From: Pseudoduganella flava
Lineage (GTDB): Bacteria > Pseudomonadota > Gammaproteobacteria > Burkholderiales > Burkholderiaceae_D
Direction: 5' to 3'
Assembly (NCBI RefSeq): GCF_007830495.1
Contig: NZ_VLKW01000001.1
Coordinates: 124,001 to 188,000 of the forward strand
DNA: 64,000 nucleotides
The translations under genes were made by a program, and so were the position numbers. Numbering within the stretch: position 1 is the stretch's first letter; each line of letters opens with the position of its first letter. The notes under the pieces are model-generated. The model saw only the letters and a list, made by a program, of their open reading frames with translations, was not told where the DNA came from and did not search any database. Below, piece after piece: positions 53,636-63,162 of this stretch.

Positions 53636-54766
53636 TTACACCAGGCGGTTACGGAACATCCAGGCAGCGATCGGCAGCGTGACGGCGGCGATCACACACA
53701 GGGGAATCATGTCGTGCCACACGACGGCCAGGCCGACGCCTTCCAGGTAGATCCGCTGCACCATGTCGATCGCGAAGCGCAGCGGGTTGGCCCACGTCAG
53801 CGTCTGCATCGCAGCCGGCATGTTGCGGATCGGCGTCGTCAGGCCGGACAGCAGCATCAGCGGCATCACGAGCACGAACGTGTACAGCATCGCCTGCTGC
53901 ATGCTGGCGGCGACGGCCGATATCGCCAGGCCGATGCCGACGCAGGCAACCGTGAACAGCGTCAGCGCTCCGTACAGCGCCACGAGCGAGCCGGCCATCG
54001 GCACGTGGAACCAGAAGCGGGTGACGAGCAGGATCAGCGTCGACTGCACCAGGCCGATGCAGATCGGCGGCAGCGCCTTGCCCACCATGATCTCGGCCGG
54101 CGTCATCGGCGTCACCAGCAGCTGGTCGAATGTGCCCTGTTCCCGTTCGCGGGCGACCGACAACGCCGTCAGCAGCAGCGTCTGCAGCATCGACAGCGAC
54201 GCGATCAGGCCCGGCATCAGGTTCCAGCGCGTCTCCATGTTCGGGTTGAACCACGCGCGGGTCTGCACCTCGAGCGGATTGGCCGTGCCGCCATGCCGTT
54301 CGCGCCATTGACGGTTGAAGTCCGCGATCACGGCGCTGACATAGGCGCCGGCGGAACCGGCCGTGTTGGAGTTGCGACCGTCCAGGATCAGCTGCACCGG
54401 CACCTGTTCGCCCGCGTACAGCCGCCGTTCGAAGTCCCGCGGGATGTGCAGCACGAGGAGGGCGCGCTGCGTGTCGATCACGTCGCGGATGCCGGCCGGC
54501 GTGGCCACCGTCGCAACGTGGCGGAACACGCCGGTGCCGTCCAGCTTCCCGACCAGTTGCGCGGCGGTCGCGCCGTGGCTGTCGTCGACGAGCGCATACG
54601 GCACGTCGTTCAGGTCGTACGTGGCCGCATAGCCGAACAGCATGCTCTGCACGAGCGCCGGCAGCACCAGGATCGTGCGGCTTTTAGGGTCCTTCAGCAC
54701 GGCGAGGAACTCCTTGCGGCACAGGTTCAGCAGGCGGCGCAGCAGGTCGAGGAAGGCATCGCGCAT
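53636..54766 (-). CDS. ybhR: ABC-2 type permease (YbhR-like)
   Basis: 376 residues from the ATG at 54766. One N-terminal helix (TILVLPALVQSMLFGYAA), a large periplasmic domain (~45-175) and a block of five C-terminal helices including the ABC-2 segment AREREQGTFDQLLVTPMTPAEIMVGK. It pairs with the second permease to form the membrane part of a drug or small-molecule exporter. It lies seven bases after the other permease gene. Confidence 0.9.
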   Translation of the reverse strand: MRDAFLDLLRRLLNLCRKEFLAVLKDPKSRTILVLPALVQSMLFGYAATYDLNDVPYALVDDSHGATAAQLVGKLDGTGVFRHVATVATPAGIRDVIDTQRALLVLHIPRDFERRLYAGEQVPVQLILDGRNSNTAGSAGAYVSAVIADFNRQWRERHGGTANPLEVQTRAWFNPNMETRWNLMPGLIASLSMLQTLLLTALSVAREREQGTFDQLLVTPMTPAEIMVGKALPPICIGLVQSTLILLVTRFWFHVPMAGSLVALYGALTLFTVACVGIGLAISAVAASMQQAMLYTFVLVMPLMLLSGLTTPIRNMPAAMQTLTWANPLRFAIDMVQRIYLEGVGLAVVWHDMIPLCVIAAVTLPIAAWMFRNRLV

Positions 54767-54773
54767 GATCGCC

Positions 54774-55910
54774 TCAATCGAGCCGCTTGCGGGTGACGGC
54801 GCGGGCCGCGCCGAGCAGCACGGCCGCATAGGCCAGCAGCACGGCGCAATCGCGCAGGATCAGCGGCCACACGTCACCGGCCAGGAACAGCGTCTTGATC
54901 AGCTCCATGAAGTACGTGGCGGGCAGCGCGTTGCCGACGTAGCGCACCACGGCGGGCACGTTACGCAGGTCGAACAGGAAGCCGGACAGCATCATCGACG
55001 GCATGAAGCTCGTCAGCAGCGCAACCTGGCTGGCGATGAACTGGTTCTTCGTGACGGACGAGATCAACAGCCCCATGCCGACGGCGACGACGAGGTACAG
55101 CATCGACGCCAGCAGCATGATCACGAGGGAGCCCTGGATCGGCACCTGGAACAGCCAGCGCGCCGCCAGCAGGCACAGGACGAGGCCGACGAGGCCCACG
55201 CAGAAGTAGGGGATGATCTTCGCCAGCAGGATCTCGACGGGGCGCACGGGTGTGACGAACAGCGCTTCAAGCGTGCCGCGCTCCCATTCGCGCGCCATCA
55301 CGAGCGCTGTCAGGAAGGCGCCGACCAGTGTCATGATCATCACGACAAGGCCCGGCACCAGATACCACGTGCTGGTATTGGCCGCGTTGAACCACATGCG
55401 CTGTTCCACGGTGACGGCACCGTTGCCCGGCACGGCTGCAGGCACGGTGTCGCCGCGATCCTGGCGGCGCTGTGCCCATTGCGCCAGCGCGGCCGTCGCG
55501 TAGTTCGTGATGATGGTTGCGCGGCTCGCCTCGGCGCCATGCACGATCAGCTGCACCTGCGCGCCGCCGCTGCCCAATCGGGCGCTGAAGTCGGACGGCA
55601 TCCGCACGATCGCATCGACATCGCGGCGCTCCAGCAGCATTTGCGCCTCGCGCATCGAGCCGACGACGACGGGCCGGAAAGCACTCGACAGCCGCAGGCC
55701 GGCGACGGCGTCGTAGGCGGTCGGCGACGCGTCCTCCAGCACGACGGCCACCGGGGCATCCTTCACGTCCAGTGACAGGCCGTAGCCGAAGATCAGGATC
55801 AGCACGATCGGCAGCGCGATGCCGATGGCGAGGTTGCTGGCGTCGCGCAGCAGCTGGCGGAACTCCTTGCGCGTCAGCGCGACCAGCCGGCGCACGAACC
55901 CGGACCTCAT
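54774..55910 (-). CDS. ybhS: ABC-2 type permease (YbhS-like)
   Basis: 378 residues, same plan as its neighbour: an N-terminal helix (NLAIGIALPIVLILIFGYGLSL), a periplasmic domain, then C-terminal helices with AREWERGTLEALFVTPVRPVEILLAK. The two permeases are paralogous and act as a heterodimer. Its ATG overlaps the ATPase stop by four bases. Confidence 0.9.
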   Translation of the reverse strand: MRSGFVRRLVALTRKEFRQLLRDASNLAIGIALPIVLILIFGYGLSLDVKDAPVAVVLEDASPTAYDAVAGLRLSSAFRPVVVGSMREAQMLLERRDVDAIVRMPSDFSARLGSGGAQVQLIVHGAEASRATIITNYATAALAQWAQRRQDRGDTVPAAVPGNGAVTVEQRMWFNAANTSTWYLVPGLVVMIMTLVGAFLTALVMAREWERGTLEALFVTPVRPVEILLAKIIPYFCVGLVGLVLCLLAARWLFQVPIQGSLVIMLLASMLYLVVAVGMGLLISSVTKNQFIASQVALLTSFMPSMMLSGFLFDLRNVPAVVRYVGNALPATYFMELIKTLFLAGDVWPLILRDCAVLLAYAAVLLGAARAVTRKRLD

Positions 55911-57634
55911 CGCGCTGCTCCATTGCGGTGCCGTTCGACGATGCCGATGAATGCCTCTTCCATCGTGGCCGCGCCGCCGGCCTGTTCGCGCACCGCACGC
56001 GGGGTGCCCAGGGCCAGCAGCCGGCCCGCATCCTGGATCGCGATGCGGTCGCAGTATTCGGCTTCCTCCATGAAGTGCGTCGTGACGACGGTGGTCACAC
56101 CGGCATGCGACAGCGCTGTGATGCGGCGCCAGAACTCACGGCGCGCCAGCGGATCGGCGCCGCTGGTCGGCTCGTCGAGGAACAGGATCCCCGGCTCGTG
56201 CAGCAGCGCCACCGCCATCGCGAGGCGCTGGCGAAAGCCGCCTGGCAGCTGGCCGCTCGGCGCATCGACGTGTTCGCGCAGCTGGAACTCGTCGAGCACG
56301 CGCTGCGTACGTTCGTGCAGGCGCTTGCCATGCAGGCCATAGGCGCCGCCGAAGAAGCGCAGGTTTTCGCCGACGGTGAGGGTGCCGTACAACGCAAACT
56401 TCTGCGCCACGTAGCCGATGTTGCGGCGCGCCTTCGCACGAGCGCGGCGCAGGTCCACGCCGGCCACCTGCAACGTGCCGCCGCTGGCGGGCAGCAGGCC
56501 GCACAGCATGCGGAACGTCGTCGTCTTGCCGGCGCCGTTCGGGCCCAGCAGGCCGAAGATCTCGCCGCGCTTCACGTCGAAGCTCGTCTTGTCGACGGCC
56601 GTGAAGTCGCCGAAGCGGCGCACCAGGTCGTGCACCTCGATGACGGTCTCCTTGTCGCCGTTGCCCTTCGGTGCGACGGCCGCATCGCCCGCCGCCGCCA
56701 CCGCTCCGCTGCGTTCGGCGCGCAGCATCAGCATGAAGCCGTCCTCGAGGCGCGGCGGTACCGGCTCTTGGGCTGCCCCGGCGAGCAGGTTGGTGAACGT
56801 GCTGCCCTTGGTGTTGTGGCGGCGGATCACGCGCACGCGGTCGCTCTGCGGCACGGCGTCGACGATGGCGTCCTGCGCATCCAGCAGGCGCGCCTGCAGA
56901 TCGCGCGCGCTGTCGCCATCGGCCGGTGTGACGATGAACGTCGATCCCGCAGCCTGCTCGCGCAGCTGGGCCGGCGGGCCGGAAGCGAGCAGGCGGCCTT
57001 CGTGCAGCACATGCACGGCGGCGCAGCGCTCGGCTTCGTCCAGGTAGGCGGTGCTGACGACGACCGTCAGCGCGTCATGCTCGACCAGCTCCTGCACGAT
57101 CTGCCACAGCTCACGGCGCGACAGCGGATCGACGCCGACGGTGGGCTCGTCCAGCAACAGCAATTCGGGCGAGCGCACCAGCGTACACGCGAGCCCCAGC
57201 TTCTGCTTCATGCCGCCGGACAGCTGGCCGGCCAGGCGGGTAGTAAAACGGTGCAGGTCCGTCATTTTCAGCAGGCGGGCGAAGCGCTCGCGCCGCTCGA
57301 GCTGCGCCACGCCATGCAGGTCCGCATACAGGTCGAGGTTTTCCTGCACCGACAGGTCCTCGTACAGGCCAAAGCGCTGCGGCATGTAGCTGATGCGGTC
57401 CTGGATGCGCTGCGGCGCCGCGGCAGCGTCGATGCCCAGTACGTGCATCGTGCCCCGCGTCGGCGCCAGCAGGCCGGCGGCGACGCGCAGGAACGTGGTC
57501 TTGCCGGCGCCGTCCGGGCCGACGAGGGCCGTCAGCTGGCCGCGCGGCACCGCCAGCGTGACGTCGCGCAGCGCCGCGTCGGGAGCGTCCTTGAAGCGCT
57601 TGTGCAGGTTGGCCGCGGCGAGGGCGTGGTCCAT
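55907..57634 (-). CDS. ybhF: Double ABC transporter ATPase (YbhF-like)
   Basis: 575 residues from the ATG at 57634, with two complete nucleotide-binding domains in one chain. Walker A sites are GPDGAGKTT and GPNGAGKTT, and ABC signatures LSGGMKQK and LPGGFRQR. E. coli YbhF has the same fused form and length (about 578). The ATPase powers the two permeases. It begins four bases after the HlyD gene stop. Confidence 0.93.
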   Translation of the reverse strand: MDHALAAANLHKRFKDAPDAALRDVTLAVPRGQLTALVGPDGAGKTTFLRVAAGLLAPTRGTMHVLGIDAAAAPQRIQDRISYMPQRFGLYEDLSVQENLDLYADLHGVAQLERRERFARLLKMTDLHRFTTRLAGQLSGGMKQKLGLACTLVRSPELLLLDEPTVGVDPLSRRELWQIVQELVEHDALTVVVSTAYLDEAERCAAVHVLHEGRLLASGPPAQLREQAAGSTFIVTPADGDSARDLQARLLDAQDAIVDAVPQSDRVRVIRRHNTKGSTFTNLLAGAAQEPVPPRLEDGFMLMLRAERSGAVAAAGDAAVAPKGNGDKETVIEVHDLVRRFGDFTAVDKTSFDVKRGEIFGLLGPNGAGKTTTFRMLCGLLPASGGTLQVAGVDLRRARAKARRNIGYVAQKFALYGTLTVGENLRFFGGAYGLHGKRLHERTQRVLDEFQLREHVDAPSGQLPGGFRQRLAMAVALLHEPGILFLDEPTSGADPLARREFWRRITALSHAGVTTVVTTHFMEEAEYCDRIAIQDAGRLLALGTPRAVREQAGGAATMEEAFIGIVERHRNGAAR

Positions 57635-57638
57635 CGCT

Positions 57639-58745
57639 TCACCTGCGCGCCGTGTCGATGCGCACCGTGGCGGGCATGCCCATGCGCAGGCGGTCGGCGC
57701 GATCGTCGGCCAGCACGCGCACCTCGTAGACGAGGGCGGTGCGCAGCTCTTCCGTCTGCACCGTCTTCGGCGTGAACTCCGCAACCGACGAGATGTAGCC
57801 GATCCGGCCGGGCAGGGCCTGGTTCGGCAGGCTGTCGATCGCGATGCTGGCCGCCATGCCGGGCTGGATGCGGCCCAGGTCCGCTTCCTTGATCCACGCG
57901 CGCACCCATTTCGGATCCGTGATCGCCAGCGTGTAGACGGGCCGCTGCGGCGAGGCCATGTCGCCCGGCTCCATCAGGCGCGCGCGTACGACGGCGTCGA
58001 CGGGTGCGGTGAGCTTTGCCTCGGCGAGCTGCCGCTCCATCAGCGCGATGTCGGCTTGCGCGGCGTTCAGCTGAGCCTCGGCCTGGGCGATGTCCTCGGT
58101 GCGCGCGCCCGTCCGCACCAGCTGCTGCGCCTTGCGCGCGCTTTCCAGTTGCGCCGCCGCGGCACGCGCCCTGGCTGCCGCGTTGTCCAGGTCCTGCTGG
58201 CTGACGGCGCGGCCGGCGGACTCGCGCCACGTGGCCTGCAGGCGCTCCAGCTGGCGCCGCGCCAGGTCGGCATCGGCCTGCACGGCAGCCGTGTTGGCGC
58301 GCGCCTGCGCCAGCTCCTCCGGGCGGCTGCCGGCCTGCAGGCGGCGCAGCACCTGGCGTTGCGCCTCGGCCTGTGCACGGGCCTGGTCGAGACGCAGCGC
58401 CAGCGTGCGGGTATCGAGTTCGCCGAGTACCTGGCCGGCCCGCACGCGCTGGCCTTCGTCGACGTCGAGCCGGGCGATCCGTTCGTTCGCGTTGAAGGCG
58501 AGGGAGACCTGGCGCAGGTCGACGTTCCCGTACAGGACGACGACGTTCGGGTCGCGCGGCGGGTGGCTGTGCTGCCACCAGAACCAGCCGCCCGCTGCGA
58601 GCACGGCCACGATGGCCGCGCCGATCGAGAACTTCTTCCTGTTCGACGGGGTGGAGGAGGGCGGCGCCGCTTCTTGCTCCTGCTTCTGATTCTGATGCTT
58701 GGCGTTACCCTCGTCCTTGTGCGGGTCCTGCTGAGGCGAAGTCAT
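57639..58745 (-). CDS. ybhG: HlyD family periplasmic adaptor (YbhG-like)
   Basis: 368 residues. A polar N-terminus is followed by one helix (IGAAIVAVLAAGGWFWW, ~45-60), a biotinyl-lipoyl segment, long coiled coils (~110-245) and a beta-barrel part. It links the inner-membrane pump to the outer-membrane channel. It is the first gene of the five-gene efflux operon and is divergent from the TetR gene across 76 bases, where an 18-bp palindrome lies. Confidence 0.93.
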   Translation of the reverse strand: MTSPQQDPHKDEGNAKHQNQKQEQEAAPPSSTPSNRKKFSIGAAIVAVLAAGGWFWWQHSHPPRDPNVVVLYGNVDLRQVSLAFNANERIARLDVDEGQRVRAGQVLGELDTRTLALRLDQARAQAEAQRQVLRRLQAGSRPEELAQARANTAAVQADADLARRQLERLQATWRESAGRAVSQQDLDNAAARARAAAAQLESARKAQQLVRTGARTEDIAQAEAQLNAAQADIALMERQLAEAKLTAPVDAVVRARLMEPGDMASPQRPVYTLAITDPKWVRAWIKEADLGRIQPGMAASIAIDSLPNQALPGRIGYISSVAEFTPKTVQTEELRTALVYEVRVLADDRADRLRMGMPATVRIDTARR

Positions 58746-58777
58746 CGGCGTTCTCCCAGAGATGACGTATGTATATC

Positions 58778-58795
58778 AAATTCAAATTTGAATTT
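58778..58795. promoter_or_regulatory. Probable CecR-type operator (18-bp perfect palindrome)
   Basis: AAATTCAAATTTGAATTT is a perfect inverted repeat between the divergent HlyD and TetR genes. It is AT-rich in an otherwise GC-rich region. Position and symmetry fit a site from which the TetR protein represses both directions. Confidence 0.75.
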
Positions 58796-58821
58796 CAAAT
58801 GAATTCGCCTACAATGCGCCC

Positions 58822-59478
58822 ATGTCCTCATCCCGCCCCGCCAGTACGCACGGCCATGCGACCCGCCAGCAATTGCTCGACGTCGCCGGCCAGGTCTTTG
58901 CCGAGCGTGGTTTTGCCGACGCGACGAGCAAGGAAATCTGCGCCCGCGCCGGCACGAACGCGGCCGCCGTCAACTACCACTTCGGCGGCCGCGAGCAGCT
59001 GTACGAAGCGGTGCTGATCGAAGCGCACCAGCACCTGGTGAAGCTCGAGGAGATCCAGCACGCGGCCGCAATGGACGGCGACCCGCGCGACAAGCTGCGC
59101 GCCGTGCTGACAGCCGTGGTGCAGCGCGCCACCGCGCCGGATGCGCACTGGGCGACGCGGGTGCTGGTGCGCGAACTCTTGACGCCGACCGTGGGCGCCT
59201 CCGCGCTGGCGCACAAGGCGATCGCGCCGAAAGCGCGCGTGATGCAGGGAATCGTCGGCGAGATCCTCGGCCTGCCACCGGACAGCCCAGGCCTGCAACG
59301 CAGCCTGCTGCTGTTGATGGGCCCCTGCCTGGCCCTGCTGCTGGCACCGCGCCCGCTGCGCGAAACCATCTTGCCCGCGATAACCCGCGACGTAACGGCG
59401 CTCGTCGACGACATGATGTGCTACGCCGACGCCGGCCTCGCCGCGCTGGCTCACCGCTACCGCCAGCCCGCCCCATAG
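58822..59478 (+). CDS. TetR/AcrR family repressor (CecR-like)
   Basis: 218 residues. The helix-turn-helix is at ~15-60 (RQQLLDVAGQVFAERGFADATSKEICARAGTN, then NYHFGGREQLY), followed by a long C-terminal ligand domain of the type called DUF1956/CecR_C. In E. coli CecR represses the ybhGFSR operon and responds to cefoperazone and chloramphenicol. Here the same four transporter genes are divergent. The ligand is unknown. Confidence 0.88.
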   Translation: MSSSRPASTHGHATRQQLLDVAGQVFAERGFADATSKEICARAGTNAAAVNYHFGGREQLYEAVLIEAHQHLVKLEEIQHAAAMDGDPRDKLRAVLTAVVQRATAPDAHWATRVLVRELLTPTVGASALAHKAIAPKARVMQGIVGEILGLPPDSPGLQRSLLLLMGPCLALLLAPRPLRETILPAITRDVTALVDDMMCYADAGLAALAHRYRQPAP

Positions 59479-59502
59479 CCACCAACAATATTTCCCAAAT
59501 TC

Positions 59503-59660
59503 GGGGACTGTCCCTCATTTTTGGAAATTGTGTGGCACCCGCATGGTCCTACTTCACATCCACGCCGCTGTTCAAATACAGATGGCTCGAGATCCCTGCA
59601 CTTGGCACCTCGGCTGATCGGCGGGTATAAAAAGTTTCCAAAAATCGGGGACAGTCCCTC
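59503..59660. repeat. Two single GGGACWGTCCC palindromes
   Basis: Cores at 59504-59514 and 59648-59658, each flanked by AAATTC/AAAATC on the left and (A/G)TTT(T)GG on the right, so each unit is itself a longer imperfect palindrome. About 130 unrelated bases separate them. They lie between the TetR gene and the convergent LysR gene. Confidence 0.75.
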
Positions 59661-59699
59661 GATTTGGGTAACACATTTTTACAACACCCGGGGCTCCGG

Positions 59700-60602
59700 T
59701 CAGACGGTGAACAGCCCTGTGTTCGCGGTCATGATCGCTTCAACGGCCGGGTGCTTGATGCGCCGTTCGCTCGAGATCGCGTAGAACTGTTCGCGCAGTT
59801 CCGTTGCGGTGCCGGCGGGGACGGCGCCGAATTGCGCCTTGATGTCCGCTTCCAGGCCGGCGGGCGCGAAGAACAGGCCAAGGCCGTCGCGGGCGAATGT
59901 CGTCAGCATCGCGTTGTCCTCGAATTCGCCGACGACATCCGGCCGCACGTCCTGCTTCAGCAGCCATTCGTCGATGCGGCCGCGCAGCGCGTTGTTACGC
60001 GTCGGCAGCAGCAGCGGCGCGCCGTTCAGGTTGCGCGGGAAGTTGCGGCCGTGGCGGCGCGCCAGCGCCGGGGCGCCGAACAGCAGCATCTCGCTTTCGC
60101 CCAGCAAGTGGCTGTACACCCGCAAGCTGGCCGACGCGCGCACCGTGCGGTCCGTCAGCACCACGTCGAGCTTGTGCAGCGCGAGGTCGGCCAGCAGCGC
60201 TTCGAACTCGCGCTCGACGCACACGAGCTTCACCGGCACTTGCATGTCGAACGCCGCGCGCAGCAGGCGGTAGGCGATCAGCTTCGGCAGCGAGTCGGAG
60301 ATGCCGACCGTCAGCCGCGTGCGGCCCGCATCGGCCTCGTTCAACGCTTCCTGCATCCGGTCGCCCAGCTCGAAGATCTGCTCCGCATACGTCAGCGCGA
60401 CTCTTCCCGCCTCGGTCGGCACGAGCCGGCGGCCCTGCTGCGTCAGCAGTTGCTTGCCGACCGATTGTTCCAGCGCGGCGAGCTGCGTACTGATCGTCTG
60501 GATCGCCAGGCCGAGCCGCTCGGCGGCGCGCGTGACGCTGCCCTCGGCCGCGACCACACGGAAGAAATACAGGTGCCGGAAATTGACGCCGCTGGTTTTC
60601 AT
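59700..60602 (-). CDS. NhaR-like LysR family regulator
   Basis: 300 residues. The N-terminus NFRHLYFFRVVAAEGSVTRAAERLGLAIQTISTQL is the NhaR form of the LysR helix-turn-helix (~8-65), and the substrate domain follows. NhaR activates Na/H antiporter and biofilm genes in E. coli, but no antiporter is next to it here. It is divergent from the DUF475 gene by 114 bases, which suggests it controls the ter-like operon. Confidence 0.85.
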   Translation of the reverse strand: MKTSGVNFRHLYFFRVVAAEGSVTRAAERLGLAIQTISTQLAALEQSVGKQLLTQQGRRLVPTEAGRVALTYAEQIFELGDRMQEALNEADAGRTRLTVGISDSLPKLIAYRLLRAAFDMQVPVKLVCVEREFEALLADLALHKLDVVLTDRTVRASASLRVYSHLLGESEMLLFGAPALARRHGRNFPRNLNGAPLLLPTRNNALRGRIDEWLLKQDVRPDVVGEFEDNAMLTTFARDGLGLFFAPAGLEADIKAQFGAVPAGTATELREQFYAISSERRIKHPAVEAIMTANTGLFTV

Positions 60603-60716
60603 GGTTCGAGTTTTACGAAGTGAAGTTCAAATTATCTTCTATTTTTCTATTCGAGTGTTTTCTCTACACTGCAAGACATCGATCAACAACAACATCAAAA
60701 TAAAAGGAAGCACGGG

Positions 60717-61766
60717 ATGAAACACTTCAGGATCTCGTTCCTGGTCACGGCGATCTGCCTCGTCATCGCGGGGTGGTGGGGCTATCGCACCGGCGGCGTC
60801 GCGGGTGCGCTGTCGGGACTGGGCATCGCCCTCATTCTGGGCGTGATGGAAATCTCGCTTTCGTTCGACAACGCGGTGGTCAACGCGTCCGTGCTGAAGA
60901 CGTGGGATGCGTTCTGGCGCAAGCTGTTCCTGGGCCTCGGCATCATCATCGCGGTGTTCGGCATGCGGCTGCTGTTCCCGCTCGTGATCGTCGCGGTGGC
61001 GGCCGACATCGGCCTGGCCGACGTGTGGACGCTGGCGTTGAACAACCCGGACGAATACTCGCGGCACCTGACGGATCACCACGCGGAAGTGGCGGCCTTT
61101 GGCGGCATCTTCCTCCTGATGGTGTTCCTGAACTTCGTGCTGGACCATGAGAAGGAAACGCACTGGCTGGGTAACTTCGAGAAGAAGCTGGGATCGCTGG
61201 GCAAGATCTCGTCGATCTCGGTGATCGTGGCACTGGGCACGCTGCTGGGCTGCATGTCCTTCGTCGCCGAGGGCCAGAAGTTCGCGGTGCTGCTGTCCGG
61301 CCTGTGGGGTCTGTTGATCTACATCGGCGTGGATGCGGTGTCGAATTTCCTCGAGAAGGAAGAAGAGGGCGGCTCGAACGTTGGCGACATGGTCAAGCGT
61401 GGCGGTATCGGCGGGTTCCTGTACCTGGAAGTGCTCGACGCATCGTTCTCGTTCGACGGCGTGATCGGCGCGTTCGCCATCACCAAGGACGTCGTGATCA
61501 TCATGGTGGGCCTGGCGATCGGCGCGATGTTCGTTCGCTCGATGACGGTGTACCTGGTCGAGAAAGGCACGCTGGAAGCCTACGTCTACCTGGAGCACGG
61601 TGCCCACTACGCGATCGGCATCCTGGCAGTGATCATGCTAGCGAGTATGAAGTTCCATATTCCCGAGATCTTCACCGGCCTGGTTGGCGTGGCATTCATC
61701 GCGGCCTCCGTGTGGTCCTCGGTGCGGTACCGGAAAAAACAGGAATTGCTGGCGCAGCCGGCGTAA
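60717..61766 (+). CDS. DUF475 / TerC superfamily membrane protein
   Basis: 349 residues, about nine helices. The TerC-type acidic membrane motifs appear twice: LGVMEISLSFDNAVVNASVL (~40-59) and LEVLDASFSFDGVIGAFAIT (~239-258). DUF475 proteins accompany ter genes in many bacteria and are thought to move metal ions. AAGGA precedes the ATG. It begins the operon with two TerD genes and an AIM24 gene. Confidence 0.9.
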   Translation: MKHFRISFLVTAICLVIAGWWGYRTGGVAGALSGLGIALILGVMEISLSFDNAVVNASVLKTWDAFWRKLFLGLGIIIAVFGMRLLFPLVIVAVAADIGLADVWTLALNNPDEYSRHLTDHHAEVAAFGGIFLLMVFLNFVLDHEKETHWLGNFEKKLGSLGKISSISVIVALGTLLGCMSFVAEGQKFAVLLSGLWGLLIYIGVDAVSNFLEKEEEGGSNVGDMVKRGGIGGFLYLEVLDASFSFDGVIGAFAITKDVVIIMVGLAIGAMFVRSMTVYLVEKGTLEAYVYLEHGAHYAIGILAVIMLASMKFHIPEIFTGLVGVAFIAASVWSSVRYRKKQELLAQPA

Positions 61767-61772
61767 CGAATG

Positions 61773-61789
61773 GGGCGGCAAGGCCGCCC
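61773..61789 (+). other. Short hairpin between the DUF475 and terD genes
   Basis: Stem GGGCGGC/GCCGCCC with a three-base loop lies seven bases after the DUF475 stop. No T-run follows. It may stabilise the upstream message or cause partial termination before terD. Confidence 0.4.
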
Positions 61790-61871
61790 ACCAGAATCGC
61801 GGCGCGCTAAACGACACCAGTCGCGCCGGATATGCAAGAGGGTGTCTCTTTAACTGAAGGAGTAATTCATC

Positions 61872-62447
61872 ATGGCTATCAGTCTGCAAAAAGGCGGCAA
61901 CGTCAACCTGTCCAAGGAAGCTCCCGGTCTGACCCAACTGACCGTCGGCCTGGGCTGGGACGTGCGCAACACCGACGGCGCGGCATTCGACATCGACAGT
62001 TCGGCCTTCCTGCTGAAGGCGGACGGCAAGGTGCGCCAGGACCAGGACTTCATCTTCTACAACAACCTGAAGTCCACCGACGGCTCCGTGCAGCACTCGG
62101 GCGACAACCGCACCGGCGCGGGCGACGGCGACGACGAGACCGTGCGCATCGACCTCTCCAAGGTGCCGGCCGAAGTGGACCGCATCGCCGTGTGCGTGAC
62201 GATCCACGATGCCGACAACCGCCGCCAGAACTTCGGCCAGGTGCAGAAGGCCTTCGTGCGCTGCGTGAACAGCGCGACGAACCAGGAGATCGCCCGCTAT
62301 GACCTGTCCGAGGACGGCTCGACGGAGACGGCGATGGTGTTCGGCGAGGTCTATCGCAACGGCGCCGACTGGAAGTTCCGCGCCGTCGGCCAGGGCTACA
62401 AGGGCGGCCTGCATGCCCTCGCAACGAACTACGGTGTATCGGTCTAA
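61872..62447 (+). CDS. terD: TerD family protein (first)
   Basis: 191 residues, full TerD length. The calcium-binding segment [15 protein letters not shown] (~75-89) and the opening ([20 protein letters not shown]) are typical. TerD proteins confer tellurite, phage and stress resistance and form membrane-associated complexes with TerC and TerB. AAGGAG precedes the ATG at the usual spacing. The gene is followed by an AIM24-family gene after three bases. Confidence 0.94.
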   Translation: MAISLQKGGNVNLSKEAPGLTQLTVGLGWDVRNTDGAAFDIDSSAFLLKADGKVRQDQDFIFYNNLKSTDGSVQHSGDNRTGAGDGDDETVRIDLSKVPAEVDRIAVCVTIHDADNRRQNFGQVQKAFVRCVNSATNQEIARYDLSEDGSTETAMVFGEVYRNGADWKFRAVGQGYKGGLHALATNYGVSV

Positions 62448-62450
62448 GCC

Positions 62451-63149
62451 ATGCCCGTCTTCACCGTAACAGGGGACGAGGATCCGTTCCTGCACGTGAC
62501 CCTGCGCCATGGCGAGAAGATCTATTGCGAAGCGAACGCCATGGTGATGATGGAATCGAGCCTGGAGTTGAAGGGCAAGATGAACGGCGGACTGGGGGCG
62601 GCGCTGATGCGCACGTTCGCCAACGGCGAGTCGTTCTTCCAGCAGCACATCGAGGCGACGAAAGGGGACGGCGATTGCCTGCTGGCCCCGACGCTGCCCG
62701 GTGCGATGCAGGTGCTCGACGTGGGTCCGCGCCAGTACATGATCAGCGACGGTGCGTTCGTGGCGGCATCGTCCGGCGTGGACCTGAACGTGCGCACGCA
62801 GAACGTGGGCAACGCGCTGTTCGGCCAGACCGGCGGGTTCTTCATCACGGAGACTTCCGGCAGCGGCCAGCTGGTGGTATCGGGCTTCGGCTCGGTGGCC
62901 ACGCTGGACGTGGTACCCGGCAAGGAAGTCACGATCGATAACTCGCACGTCGTGTGCTGGGACAGCTCGCTGCGTTACGAGATCTCGGTGGCGACGAGCC
63001 GCAGCAGCGGCTTCCTCGGCAACCTGGTGAACAGCGTGACGAGCGGCGAAGGCATGGTGCTCCGCTTCTCCGGAAGCGGCAAGGTGGTGGTGTGCTCCCG
63101 CAGCCGCGCGGCGTTCCTCGCGTGGCTGTCCAGCACCCGCCCGCAATGA
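62451..63149 (+). CDS. AIM24 / TIGR00266 family protein
   Basis: 232 residues, beta-rich, soluble. The segments AMVMMESSLELKGKMNGG, GDGDCLLAPTLPGAMQVLDV and GFGSVATLDVVPGKEVTIDN fit the TIGR00266/AIM24 beta-roll family. Its biochemical function is unknown; linkage to TerD genes is common. It is tightly packed, three bases after the first terD and 13 bases before the second. Confidence 0.9.
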   Translation: MPVFTVTGDEDPFLHVTLRHGEKIYCEANAMVMMESSLELKGKMNGGLGAALMRTFANGESFFQQHIEATKGDGDCLLAPTLPGAMQVLDVGPRQYMISDGAFVAASSGVDLNVRTQNVGNALFGQTGGFFITETSGSGQLVVSGFGSVATLDVVPGKEVTIDNSHVVCWDSSLRYEISVATSRSSGFLGNLVNSVTSGEGMVLRFSGSGKVVVCSRSRAAFLAWLSSTRPQ

Positions 63150-63162
63150 TAAGGAGGTAGCG

